Shown here in pieces: positions 43,882 to 53,107 of a DNA stretch of 55,466 bases (position 1 is its first letter; each line of letters starts with the position of its first letter). The translations under genes were made by a program, and so were the position numbers. Below the pieces are notes generated by a model that worked only from the letters and a program-made list of their open reading frames with translations, was not told the DNA's origin and ran no database searches. This DNA is from Phytophthora sp. 'mugwort' (lineage: Eukaryota; Oomycota; Peronosporomycetes; Peronosporales; Peronosporaceae), in assembly GCA_033558025.1 (NCBI GenBank), contig JAUCEF010000061.1:1-55466 (forward strand). Direction: 5' to 3'.

Positions 43882-44487
43882 TTATTTTTTACTTTTTTTT
43901 CCCTCTTTTTGTAAAATTTTTTCATTTTTTAATAATAAACCTTTTCCTTTATATGGTTCAGGTTTTTTATGATTTTTAATATAATGTACAAATTGATGTA
44001 AAAAAATATAATCGATACTACTGAAAAATTAAAGTATTTGTTTGATTAATAATTTCAATATTTAATGGAATTGGAATTCTAATATTATGACTAAAACCTA
44101 ATTTTAAAATTAAAGTATTATTTTCAATAAAAGCTTTAAAACCTATACCTTTTAATATTAAATTAATTTTAAAACCTTGTAAAACACCTTTTATTTTTAT
44201 TTTTATTAATTTATTGTATAAATTTAAAATACTTTTTTTTTTTTTATTTTTATTAACAATAATTAATAATTTATTTTTTTTTATAAAAAATATAAATCAT
44301 TAATTATTGTTAAAGATAATAAACCTAAAGATGTTTCAAAAAAAATTATTTTATTATTACTATAAATTTTTAAATCTGTTGGAAAAATAAAAGTTTTATC
44401 AATAAAAAATAAATTAATATTTCCTAAAGAACTTTTAAAAAAATTTTTATTTTTTAATTTAACATTTTTTTTTATTATTTTTATCAT
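43882..44487 (-). CDS. rpl6: Ribosomal protein L6, two frameshifts
   Basis: The first 68 codons (44487-44281) end at an early stop; one missing T in the preceding T run restores the frame. The next block reads GVLQGFKINLILKGIGFKAF and LKLGFSHNIRIPIP. A second slip near 44018-44025 (one extra or two missing bases) precedes SIDYIFLHQFVHYIK and KKPEPYKGKGLLLKNE, the L6 C-terminal signature. About 200 residues in total, near normal. The gene is surely L6; whether it is broken or misread cannot be told here. Confidence 0.82.
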
Positions 44488-44493
44488 AATTTT

Positions 44494-44874
44494 TTAAATA
44501 ATTTTACAAATCAATTCACCACCAACATTTAATTTTTTAGCTTGTAAATCTGTTAAAATACCAATAGATGTTGAAAGAATATAAAATCCTGTTTTTTTTT
44601 TATATAAATCCTTATTAGCAATATATAAACGTTTTCCCGGTTTTGATAAACGTTTTATTTCAGTAATAACTGCTTTATTTTTTCTATATTTTAAATAAAT
44701 CTCTAATTGATTTTTGGAATTTATCTTATAACTTTTTATAAAACCTTCTTTAATTAAGATATTTAAAATATTTATACTTTGTTTTGATTTTTGTTGTACT
44801 ATTTTTGATTTTTTTACTAAATAACCATTTTTTATTTTTGAAAATAAATTGGAAAGAGTATCTGTTATAATCAT
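44494..44874 (-). CDS. rps8: Ribosomal protein S8
   Basis: This 126-residue protein begins MIITDTLSNLFSKIKNGYL and ends with STSIGILTDLQAKKLNVGGE, close to the bacterial S8 C-terminus (STSKGIMTDREARKLGIGGE). RLSKPGKRLYI lies in the middle. It is intact, between rps14 and rpl6 as in the bacterial spc operon. Confidence 0.96.
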   Translation of the reverse strand: MIITDTLSNLFSKIKNGYLVKKSKIVQQKSKQSINILNILIKEGFIKSYKINSKNQLEIYLKYRKNKAVITEIKRLSKPGKRLYIANKDLYKKKTGFYILSTSIGILTDLQAKKLNVGGELICKII

Positions 44875-44881
44875 AATTAAA

Positions 44882-45181
44882 TTACCAACTATATTTAGAA
44901 ATACCGGGTAAAAACCCTTTTGATGCTAATTTACGTAATTGGATTCTGGATATTTTAAATAAACGATAAATACTTTTAGAACGTCCAGTTAAAACACACA
45001 CATTTTTAATTCTAGTAATTGATGAATTTTGATGGAAAAAAAACCACTTTTGTTGTAATTTCCATCTTAAATTTTTTTCAATATTTAAATTTTTTGAAAG
45101 AATTTTTAAAGTTAATCTATTTTTTTCAAAATTTTTAAATAAATTACGTTGTTTAATATTTTTTTTAATTTTTTTTTGCAT
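44882..45181 (-). CDS. rps14: Ribosomal protein S14
   Basis: This 99-residue protein contains the S14 core VCVLTGRSKSIYRLFKISR and ends IQLRKLASKGFLPGISKYSW. The zinc-ribbon cysteines of some bacterial S14 are absent, as in other mitochondria. The ATG at 45181 is chosen over an extended frame running through trnA and trnK. Confidence 0.95.
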   Translation of the reverse strand: MQKKIKKNIKQRNLFKNFEKNRLTLKILSKNLNIEKNLRWKLQQKWFFFHQNSSITRIKNVCVLTGRSKSIYRLFKISRIQLRKLASKGFLPGISKYSW

Positions 45182-45208
45182 AAAATTATATTTAAGAAAG
45201 ATAAATAT

Positions 45209-45280
45209 GGAGATAATCGGATTCGAACCGATAACATTATATTTGCAAAACATACTTTCTACCAGTTGAAATATATCCCC
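45209..45280 (-). tRNA. trnA: tRNA-Ala (TGC)
   Basis: On the minus strand GGGGATA pairs with TATCTCC (one G-T). TATGT-TTTGCAA-ATATA gives TGC. Confidence 0.9.
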
Positions 45281-45283
45281 AAT

Positions 45284-45355
45284 AAGTGTATTGGGATTTG
45301 AACCCAAGACCATCAGATTAAAAGTCCGGTGCTCTACCAGCTGAGCTATACACTT
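45284..45355 (-). tRNA. trnK: tRNA-Lys (TTT)
   Basis: On the minus strand AAGTGTA pairs with TACACTT. The loop CTTTTAA gives TTT and the T arm is TTGGGTTCAAATCCCAA. Confidence 0.94.
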
Positions 45356-45365
45356 ATTTAAAAAA

Positions 45366-45758
45366 TTAATTAATTCTTATAAAAATTTTATTTAATAATA
45401 AAAATTTTTTATTTAAAATATAATTAATTTTTTGTTTTAATATTTTATTAAAAATTGAAGTTTTTTGTATTTTAATATTTTGATTTTTTTTATAAATAGA
45501 TAATTTTTTTGTTATAAATAACTCAAAATTAAAACAAAAAGTTTTATAAGAATTATTAAAAAAATAAATAATATTATTTTTTTCAAAATTAATTTGATTT
45601 TTTTTTTTATTATCAAAAATTATTTTTTTTTTTCTAAATTTTAAATTATAACAAATTTTAGGTAAAAAAAAATAAGTAATAAAAAAATAAAAATTAAAAA
45701 AAAAAAATAAAAACCAAGAAACTTGATTAAAAAATGAAAATTGATCGAATTGTGGCAT
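45366..45758 (-). CDS. atp8: ATP synthase subunit 8
   Basis: This 130-residue protein begins MPQFDQFSFFNQVSWFLFFF, the hallmark of long mitochondrial Atp8, where a single membrane helix follows MPQxD. A long basic, Lys/Asn-rich tail fills the rest. It belongs to the Fo stator. It lies in the middle of the ribosomal protein cluster, between orf222 and trnK. Confidence 0.93.
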   Translation of the reverse strand: MPQFDQFSFFNQVSWFLFFFFNFYFFITYFFLPKICYNLKFRKKKIIFDNKKKNQINFEKNNIIYFFNNSYKTFCFNFELFITKKLSIYKKNQNIKIQKTSIFNKILKQKINYILNKKFLLLNKIFIRIN

Positions 45759-45819
45759 AATTTTATAATAAATTTTTATTTCTTCAACATATATTTTTCT
45801 TGAAAGAACACTTTTATTT

Positions 45820-46487
45820 TTATTTTATTTTAAAATTATTATTTTTTATTTTTTGATTTTGAATAATAGTTTGAATATAAGAAAGTCTTGAAAATTCTTT
45901 TTTTGATTTTTTAAATATATTTAAATTATTAACTTTAAAATTTAAATATTTTAATTTATAACAATTAATTAAACGTGTTGAATTAATTCTTCTTTTATAG
46001 AAACCTTTTTTATTATATTTATTAAAATAAAATTTTTTTTTATAATTTAAAGCATTATTTAAATTAATAGGTTTTATAGAAAAAATAAATCCTAAAATTG
46101 AAATAAAAATTTTTTTATTATTCCAATTTCCACCAAGTAAACGACCTTTTATTGAATTATTTTTTTTATTAAAATATTTTGAAGCATTATTTTATTAAAT
46201 TGATGTAATATATTATAAGTTAAATCATAATTAAATAATATAATATTTTCATATTTTATAGCAATTGTTGAAATTTTATCTATTTTTATTAAAGTAAAAG
46301 GTAAATAAATGTTTTCATAATTATTAAATTCAATTACATAAGATTCTAAATTTAAATTATTAAATAAAATTGGATTTTCAAATAAAATATTTTTTAATTT
46401 AAATTTTTTTTTTTTTAAATAATTATTTTTTAAAAATTGTTGATAATTTGATAAATTATTTGTTTTTTGTTTTTTTAATTTTTTCAT
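45820..46487 (-). CDS. Basic ORF of about 222 residues, possible ribosomal protein S1, one frameshift
   Basis: The first frame (46487-46149, 112 residues) stops after KKIIQ. Adding one base to the adjacent A run continues with IKGRLLGGNWNNKKIFISIL, then GFIFSIKP and a very basic tail to a TAA at 45820. The GRxxGG...VxxLGxxxxxxP pattern resembles an S1 RNA-binding domain as in mitochondrial rps1, but the match is short and by eye. It sits between trnM and atp8 within ribosomal genes, which supports a ribosomal role. It could also be a lineage-specific protein. Confidence 0.45.
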
Positions 46488-46509
46488 TTAAAATAAAAAT
46501 TTTTTAATT

Positions 46510-46582
46510 AGGCCTAGTAGGATTTGAACCTACAACTATACCGTTATGAGCGGTATGCTCTAACCAATTAAACTATAAGCCT
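46510..46582 (-). tRNA. trnM: tRNA with CAT anticodon (Met or Ile2)
   Basis: On the minus strand AGGCTTA pairs with TAGGCCT. ATACCG-CTCATAA-CGGTAT gives CAT. Third CAT tRNA of the window. Confidence 0.88.
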
Positions 46583-46584
46583 AA

Positions 46585-46989
46585 TTATTTATAAATAAAT
46601 TTTGTTTTAACCGGCAATTTATTAGAACCCGCTTTTAAAACTTTTTTTGCATTTTCTAATGAAATACCGCTAATTTCATATAAAATTTGACCTTTTTTAA
46701 CTTTAGCAACCCAAAAAGAAACAGCACCTTTTCCTTTACCCATACGATTTTCTGTAGGTTTTGCTGTTACAGGTGTATCTGGAAAAACACGAATCCAAAG
46801 AAATCCTAATCGTTTCATTTTTCGAATAATTATTCGACGAGTTGCTTCTATTTGTCTTGATGTTAAACGTGTTTCTTTTAAAACTTTAATAGCATATTTA
46901 CCATAAACAATATTATTACCTTTTGTTGTTTTACCTGTAAGTTTACTTTTAAATTGTTTTTTATATTTAGTTTTTTTTGGAAATAACAT
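46585..46989 (-). CDS. rpl16: Ribosomal protein L16
   Basis: This 134-residue large-subunit protein contains MLFPKKTKYKKQFK, LTSRQIEATRRIIIRKMKR, RVFPDTPVTAKPTENRMGKG and KGAVSFWVAKVKKGQILYE. It is intact. It overlaps the 3' end of rps3 by about 20 bp, preserving the bacterial S10-operon order rpl2-rps19-rps3-rpl16. Confidence 0.97.
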   Translation of the reverse strand: MLFPKKTKYKKQFKSKLTGKTTKGNNIVYGKYAIKVLKETRLTSRQIEATRRIIIRKMKRLGFLWIRVFPDTPVTAKPTENRMGKGKGAVSFWVAKVKKGQILYEISGISLENAKKVLKAGSNKLPVKTKFIYK

Positions 46990-47795
46990 AATTAGTATTT
47001 TTAATTCTTTGTTTTTTTAAAAATTTAGAATTTAATGTAGTTTTTAGTGGTTTAAAAAAAATCCATAATTTAATACTACAAATACCCGATGGTGTTTTAA
47101 ATTCATTAAAATGATATTTAATATCATATTCTAAAGTATTTAATGGTATTTTTCCTTTTGAAAAATTAGTTTTTTTTTACGTTTTGATTTATTTAAACGA
47201 CCTTTAAATTGTAAACGATAACCAATAAAATTAGAAAATATTTTAAAAAATTCTTGAAGCATATTATCAATATTATTAATAAATTTTTTATGTGTTTTTT
47301 TTTTTCTAATGTTTGTTTAATATAAAAAGTTATAATATTTATATTTTTAGTATAAAAAGCATAACTAAAATTATAAATCATTTTTTTAACATTTTTATTA
47401 ATTCGATTATTTTTTCTTATTTTATCAAAAATTCTTTTTAAATTTTTTCGTAATTTAATTAATTCAAAAAATTGGACATTTTTGATAAATAATTTAATAT
47501 TATTATTAATATAATATATATTTAAATATTTAATAATTTGATTATAAGATAATTTATAATATTTTTTTGCATTTTTTTGAATATAAACATATATATTTAT
47601 ATTATTTGATGTTTTTACTATATTTATATCTATTAATTTTAAATTTTTATAATTAAAAATATTTTGAAAATATTTTTTAATTTCTAAATCAAAATGCAAT
47701 AAATTAGAATACTCATTATTATTAACAATCCATTGGGAATCCCAATTTTTTTTTTTATTTAATCTTAAACTAATTGGTATAATTTTTTGACCCAT
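46967..47795 (-). CDS. rps3: Ribosomal protein S3, two frameshifts
   Basis: It begins MGQKIIPISLRLNKKKNWDSQW, typical of mitochondrial S3. The first frame is S3-like to about residue 167 and stops at 47193 after shifting in the A run following QTLEKK. With one base added there, and one more in a second A run near 47175, the C-terminus reads LNTLEYDIKYHFNEFKTPSG and ICSIKLWIFF, the universal S3 ending. The predicted size of about 276 residues is normal. Confidence 0.85.
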
Positions 47796-47798
47796 AAT

Positions 47799-48034
47799 TT
47801 ATTTTTTTTTTTTATATATATGTTTTTTTCGTGTATTAATAAATTCACCAAATTTAAAACCAATCATTTTATCATTTATTTCCAAATTAATAAATATTTT
47901 ACCATTATAAATACTTACAGAATGATTACTATATTCAGGTAATATTGTTAAATTTTTATTAGTTATTTTTATCCATTGTTTTTTTTTAATAAATTAACTT
48001 TAAAAAATGGACCTTTATATTTACTTCTAGACAT
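47799..48034 (-). CDS. rps19: Ribosomal protein S19, one frameshift
   Basis: The start MSRSKYKGPFFKVNLL matches S19 (M-RS-WKGPF). A 9-base A run at about 47979-47987 needs one more base to continue QWIKITNKNLTILPEYSNHS, VSIYNGKIFINL and MIGFKFGEFINTRK, the S19 C-terminal core. About 78 residues. It ends 3 bp before the rps3 ATG. Confidence 0.88.
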
Positions 48035-48037
48035 AAT

Positions 48038-48843
48038 TTATTTAATAATTAATTTTTTTTTTGTTTTTTTACGTGTAGGCTTTCCTTTAGTTATTTTACC
48101 TTGTGGTGTTACAGAAGGTCGCCCTCCACTTGTTTTACCCTCACCACCACCATGTGGATGATCGACAGGATTTTTGCTACACCACGTACAGAAGGTCGTC
48201 TATTTAACCAACGTGAACGCCCAGCTTTACCTAATTTAATTTTTTTATGATTAATATTAGATACAACACCTAATGTTGCATAACAAGTTAATAAAATTAA
48301 TTTTAATTCACCAGAATTTAAACGAATTCGAGCGTATTTATTATCAATTTTTTGAATTAATTGTGCAGATGTTCCAGCACTTCTTATTAATTTTCCTCTA
48401 GATTTTGGATATAAACTAATATTATGAATTAAACTACCAATTGGTATATTTTGTAATGGTAAAGCATTACCTACTTTTAATTCAGCATTAGGTGAACTTT
48501 TTATATATTGATTAATTTTTAAACCTTCCGGTGCTAAAATTAAATAAGATTTAGAATTGTTTTTAATATAAGCGATATTTGCGGAACGATTAGGATCATA
48601 TAAAATTTTAATAATATAACCTTCAATATTTTTAGATCTATTAAAATCAATTATTCTATATAAACGTTTATGTCCACCACCGCGATGTTTTATAGTTATT
48701 TTACCTTGATTATTTTTACCATTAGCACGTTGAAAACCTTTTGTTAAAGATTTAATTTTAAAAATTTTAGTTAAATTATCTTTTTTTAATAAAAATGTTT
48801 GACGTTGTGATGGTGTTATAGGTTTTATTTTTTTTTCTATCAT
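48038..48843 (-). CDS. rpl2: Ribosomal protein L2, one frameshift
   Basis: L2 is a core protein of the peptidyl transferase centre. The sequence shows [60 protein letters not shown] and [19 protein letters not shown]. One missing A near 48172 breaks the frame just before [13 protein letters not shown], the catalytic-loop signature with its conserved histidine. The frame then runs to a TAA at 48038. About 268 residues. Confidence 0.9.
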
Positions 48844-48871
48844 TTTATATGGTATATAGATAAAATCTATT
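48844..48871. promoter_or_regulatory. 28-bp divergent rpl2/rps13 gap
   Basis: The two large opposite transcription units meet here with only 28 bp between start codons. The gap contains TATATGGTATATAG. Any promoters must overlap each other or lie inside the coding regions. Confidence 0.3.
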
Positions 48872-49298
48872 ATGTTATATATTTTTAATAAAACAATTTC
48901 AGATTCAAAAAGTATTTTATATTCATTAACTATATTATATGGTATTAATGAATTTCAATCCAAGAAAATTTGTAAAATATAGGAATTAATCCTCAAATCA
49001 CCCTTAATAAACTTAAAAACAACCATGTAAACCGACTGGTTAATTATATTAATAAAAATTTAAAAGTTGAACAACTTTTAAAAAAAATTAAAACTGAAAG
49101 ATTAAATGAATTAGTAGAAATTAAAAGTAATCGTGGAATTAGACAAAGTCAGGGATTACCTGTTAGAGGACAACGTACTCATACAAATTCAAAAACATCT
49201 AAAAAATTAAAAAAATTTTTATTCAAAAACGTATTTCACGTAATAAACGACCATTTAAAAGTCAAAAAAAAAAAAAAGATAAAGTTATTATTCTATGA
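48872..49298 (+). CDS. rps13: Ribosomal protein S13, two frameshifts
   Basis: The N-terminus MLYIFNKTISDSKSILYSLT followed by ILYGINEFQSKKIC matches S13. One base is missing in AAAATATAGG (frame stop at 48970 region), after which GINPQITLNKL and the C-terminal signature RGIRQSQGLPVRGQRTHTN appear. A second missing A near 49209 precedes the basic tail. The end TGA overlaps the rps11 ATG (ATGA), as in the bacterial alpha operon. Confidence 0.85.
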
Positions 49299-49706
49299 AT
49301 AAAAATAAATATAATTTTAAAAATAAATTTAAAAAAAAAATAAATTTAAAAAAAAAAATCCTTTAATTTTAACAAATTTACATATTACAGCAAATTTAAA
49401 AAATACTATTATAAGTTTAACAACTTATAAAGGAAATCTTTTAAAACAATGGTCTACAAAATCATTAAAAAAAACACGTTTTAAAAAAAATACACCATAT
49501 AATGTTCAATTAATTGTATATAAAATTAATAAATATCTTCAATTAAAAAAATAAAAAAATTAAAAATTTATTTACATGGTACTGGTTTAGGTCGATATAA
49601 TGTTTTAAAAAATATAAAAAATAAAAAAATTAAAATAAAATATATTTTAGATAAAACAACAAAACCTTTTAATGGTTGTAGATTAAAAAAACAAAAAAGA
49701 CGTTAA
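49295..49706 (+). CDS. rps11: Ribosomal protein S11, two frameshifts
   Basis: An Asn/Lys-rich leader is followed, after a one-base slip in the A run at 49348-49358, by LHITANLKNTIISLTTYKGN and LLKQWSTKSLKKTRFKKNTP. A second slip near 49550 leads into KIYLHGTGLGRYNVL and the C-terminus TKPFNGCRLKKQKRR (bacterial 'PHNGCRPPKRRRV'). About 137 residues, normal length. Confidence 0.85.
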
Positions 49707-49715
49707 TTTTAATAT

Positions 49716-49799
49716 GGATAGGTGATCGAGTGGTTTAAGGTGTCAGTCTTGAAAACTGAAGTATGTAATAATACCGTGGGTTCAAATCCCACTCTATCC
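49716..49799 (+). tRNA. trnS: tRNA-Ser (TGA)
   Basis: This is a class II tRNA. GGATAGG pairs with TCTATCC, the loop CTTGAAA gives TGA (UCN), and a long variable arm is present. Confidence 0.94.
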
Positions 49800-49805
49800 T
49801 TTAAA

Positions 49806-49875
49806 AGCTAGAGACGGATTCGAACCGTCATTAAAGGATTTGCAGTCCTTTACATTACCTTTATGTTATCTAGCC
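49806..49875 (-). tRNA. trnC: tRNA-Cys (GCA)
   Basis: On the minus strand GGCTAGA pairs with TCTAGCT. AAAGGA-CTGCAAA-TCCTTT gives GCA. Confidence 0.93.
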
Positions 49876-49892
49876 AAAATAAATTATATTAT

Positions 49893-50096
49893 ATGAATAA
49901 AAATAAAAAATTTTTTACCTATAAAAATAAAATTATTTTAACAAATGGATCTTCTTTAAAAATAACATCTATTAAGTATTTAAAAAATTATCAATTAAAT
50001 TTAAGAATTTTTAAAGAAACAGATATTATTACAAATACAAATATCAATTTAAATAAAAGTAAATTAAATTTTATAAAAAAAAATAAATTAAATTAA
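49893..50096 (+). CDS. Possible ribosomal protein L31, 67 residues
   Basis: This is a small basic protein. KKFFTYKNKIILTNGSSLKI resembles the N-terminal strand of mitochondrial L31 found in some stramenopiles ('iiLTdGSt'), and size fits L31 (60-80). No zinc cysteines are present. The resemblance rests on about ten residues. It starts 17 bp after trnC and overlaps the 3' end of tatC by 9 bp, tail to tail. Confidence 0.4.
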   Translation: MNKNKKFFTYKNKIILTNGSSLKITSIKYLKNYQLNLRIFKETDIITNTNINLNKSKLNFIKKNKLN

Positions 50097-50831
50097 TTTA
50101 TATTTATTTAAATATATTGAAATATAAATAAATATTTCAAAAAAAAAAAAAAAGATAAAATAAATTAATATAAAATTAAATATATCTGGTGGTGTAATTA
50201 AAGCACTCAATAATATTATTTTTAAATAAAAGAATTTTCTTAAATTAATAATTATTTTAATTTTTAAAATATTATTTGATATAAAAAAAAATAAAGAAAA
50301 AAAATAAATAAATATTATAAATATATAAATAAAAGAAGAAAAAATAAAATCAAAATAATTATCAATTTTTGGTTCAAAATAAATTGTTAAAAGATATAAA
50401 TTTGAAAAATTTAAATTTAATAAAAAATCCCAAATATGTGGAATAATATTAGTAAAAATAAATTTTATTATAAAAAAATTAAAAATTATAAAAAAAATAT
50501 AAAATTTTATAAAAATAAAATTTTCAAATTTATATAAACCTTTTGATAAAAAAAACCAAAATAATAAAAAACTTAATTGAATTGTTATAAAAGTTGTTAT
50601 GAAAATTGCTATAAAAATATTAGTAATAAAAATTTCAGTAATATTAGTAAAAATAAAATATTTTAACATATTTTTATTAAGTAAATTATTAACTAATAAA
50701 TATATTAATTGATCAGAAAAATAATATGAAATTATAAAAAGATAAAAAAAAGTGATTAAAAGTATAAAAAAATTATATTTTAATTCAAATAAATGTAATT
50801 GTAAATAAGTTATTATTTTTTTTTTTTTCAT
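50088..50831 (-). CDS. tatC: Twin-arginine translocase subunit TatC
   Basis: This 247-residue, very hydrophobic protein has about six membrane segments. It has the TatC N-terminal pattern HLFELKYN (bacterial HLxELR, with R replaced by K), a central TEIFITNIFIAIFITTF segment and the C-terminal LSALITPPDIFNFI (bacterial TPPDxxSQ). Mitochondrial tatC (mttB, ymf16) is known from oomycetes, jakobids and plants. It acts in the inner membrane. No tatA gene is seen in the window. Confidence 0.88.
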   Translation of the reverse strand: MKKKKIITYLQLHLFELKYNFFILLITFFYLFIISYYFSDQLIYLLVNNLLNKNMLKYFIFTNITEIFITNIFIAIFITTFITIQLSFLLFWFFLSKGLYKFENFIFIKFYIFFIIFNFFIIKFIFTNIIPHIWDFLLNLNFSNLYLLTIYFEPKIDNYFDFIFSSFIYIFIIFIYFFSLFFFISNNILKIKIIINLRKFFYLKIILLSALITPPDIFNFILIYFIFFFFFEIFIYISIYLNKYKLI

Positions 50832-50849
50832 ATATTTAAAAAAATATTA

Positions 50850-50930
50850 GCCTACTTGTGAAATTGGTAAACACGATAGATTTAAAATCTGTTCCCTTTT
50901 AGGGTTATTGGTTCAAGTCCAATAGTAGGT
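50850..50930 (+). tRNA. trnL: tRNA-Leu (TAA)
   Basis: This is a class II tRNA. GCCTACT pairs with AGTAGGT, and AGAT-TTTAAAA-TCT gives TAA (UUR). Confidence 0.92.
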
Positions 50931-50939
50931 ATTTTTATT

Positions 50940-51021
50940 ATCAAAGTGGTGAAATTGGTAAACACGTTACACTTAGGATGTAAAGCTTAAAAGCGTTAAG
51001 GGTTCAAATCCCTTCTTTGAT
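50940..51021 (+). tRNA. trnL: tRNA-Leu (TAG)
   Basis: This is a class II tRNA. ATCAAAG pairs with CTTTGAT, and ACA-CTTAGGA-TGT gives TAG (CUN). Confidence 0.92.
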
Positions 51022-51104
51022 ATTACTATAATAATATATTTTAAATAAAATATATCTTTTTAGTGAAAATAAATTTATATTTTATTTAATTTTTTATCAT
51101 TAAA

Positions 51105-53107
51105 ATGATTAATATATATATTAACAATATCGAATTAAAAGTTAATAAAAATTTAACAGTTTTACAAGCATGTAATAATTTTAAAATTCAAATCCCTAAA
51201 TTCTGTTTTCAAGAGAATTTACAAATTGCCGGTAATTGTCGTATGTGTTTAGTTGAAATCGAAAATTCCCCTAAACCTGTAGCTTCATGTGCAATGCCTT
51301 TAATACCAAATATGAAAATATTTACTAATACTCCTTTAGTACAAAAAGCACGTGAAAGTGTATTAGAATTTCTTTTAATAAATCATCCATTAGATTGTCC
51401 TATTTGTGATCAAGCGTCAGAATGTGATTTACAAGATCAAACAATGATTTTTGGATCGGATCGTAGTCGTTTTTTTTTTAAAAAACGTGGCGTTGAAGAT
51501 AAATATTGTGGTCCTTTTATTAAAACAATTATGACAAGATGTATTCATTGTACACGTTGTGTACGTTTTGCTAATGAAATTTGTGGAATTGACGGTTTAG
51601 GTACAACAGGTCGTGGTAATAAAACTGAAATTAATTTTTATTCTTCAAATATTTTTAAATCCGAATTTTCTGGTAATTTAGTAGATTTATGTCCTGTTGG
51701 TGCATTAACTTCTAAACCCTATACTTTTAAGCACGTTCTTGGGAATTAAAAAAAAAGAGGGTATTGCTATTTTAGATAGTATTGGTTCAAATATTAAAAT
51801 TGATATTTTTAATAATGAAATTATACGTATTTTACCTAAAACTAATTTTAATATTAATAAAGAATGGATATCAGATAAAACAAGATATTTTTTTGATAGT
51901 TTAAAATATCAACGATTAAAATATCCATTATTAAAAGATAATCAAAACAATTTTCATAGGATTTCTTGGTTAGATGCTCTAAATATTATTAATAAAAAAT
52001 TGATAATTACAGATAGTTTTAATGCTAAAAGTATTATTGGTGATTTAACTGATTTAGAATCTCTTTTTTTATTAAAAAAAAATTAAATAAATTAGGAATT
52101 TCAAATGTAAATTATGAACAATTTTTAAAAAATCGACAAATTAAGATAAATTCTGATTTAGCTTCAAATTTTTTATTTAATAATACTTTAAAATCTATTG
52201 AAGAATCTGATGTTTGTTTAATAATTGGTAGTGATATTCGTCAAGAAGGTTCTATTTTAAATATTCATTTAATTAATCGTTTAAAAAAAGGAAATTTTAA
52301 AATAGCATATATCGGTAATAAAATTAATTTTACTTATCCAGTAAAACATTTAGGATTAACTTTTAAAACTTTAATAAATATTATTTTAGGAAAACATGTA
52401 TTTTGTAAACAATTAAAAAAAGCAAAAAAAACCTTTAATTATTATAGGTAGTAATATTTTAAATCAAAAAAATGGTTTTTTTTTATTATCAAAATTAAAA
52501 AATTTATCATTTATTAACCATAATATTAATTTCTTTAATTTTCAAACTTCTTTAATTAATTTTTTTGAAATTACTTTTCCAAAATCATTAAATATGTTAA
52601 ATAATTCAAAATTATATTATTTATTTAATACAAATTTACAAAATAAATTAAAAATAACTAAAAATAGTTTTGTTATTTATCAAGGACATCATTTTACTAA
52701 AGATGCTCAAAATTCAAATCTAATTTTACCTGGATTAACTTTTTTAGAAAAAAATGGAATGTATATTAATTTAGAAGGTTTTATTCAAAAAAATGAACAA
52801 ATTTTAAATGTAAATATAGAACAACGTAAAGATTCTATAATTTATAGAAATCTTTATAAATTTTTATTAAATAAAAATCAATCTAAATCAGAAGCTTTTT
52901 TAAAAATTAAAGATATTTTACCTTATTTATTAAAAAAAAAATAAAAATTATTTATAATTTTAGTTTTAATAAAAAATTTTTAAAAATTAATATTAATTTT
53001 TAGATTCATTAATTAAAAATAATTATTATACAAATATATTAGAACAATATTCAAAAATATTGATTAATTCTAATAAAATTTTCAAAAATCAATCAAAATT
53101 ATTATGA
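51105..53107 (+). CDS. nad11: NADH dehydrogenase subunit 11 (75 kDa), only copy with its 5' end; frameshifted
   Basis: This is the iron-sulphur subunit of the complex I peripheral arm. The N-terminus has the 2Fe-2S motif [15 protein letters not shown], then [31 protein letters not shown] and [16 protein letters not shown]. The remaining part is a divergent molybdopterin-oxidoreductase-like domain. About 668 residues once repaired. Bases from 51540 on are repeat copy C and differ from arm A by six single-base indels, breaking the frame. Arms A and B are clean over the same stretch, so the gene is probably intact in the organism. It overlaps nad1 by 4 bp. Confidence 0.93.

Noticed and set aside
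47976..48161. 61-codon plus-strand ORF
   Set aside because: It is antisense to the rps19 5' end and rpl2 3' end.
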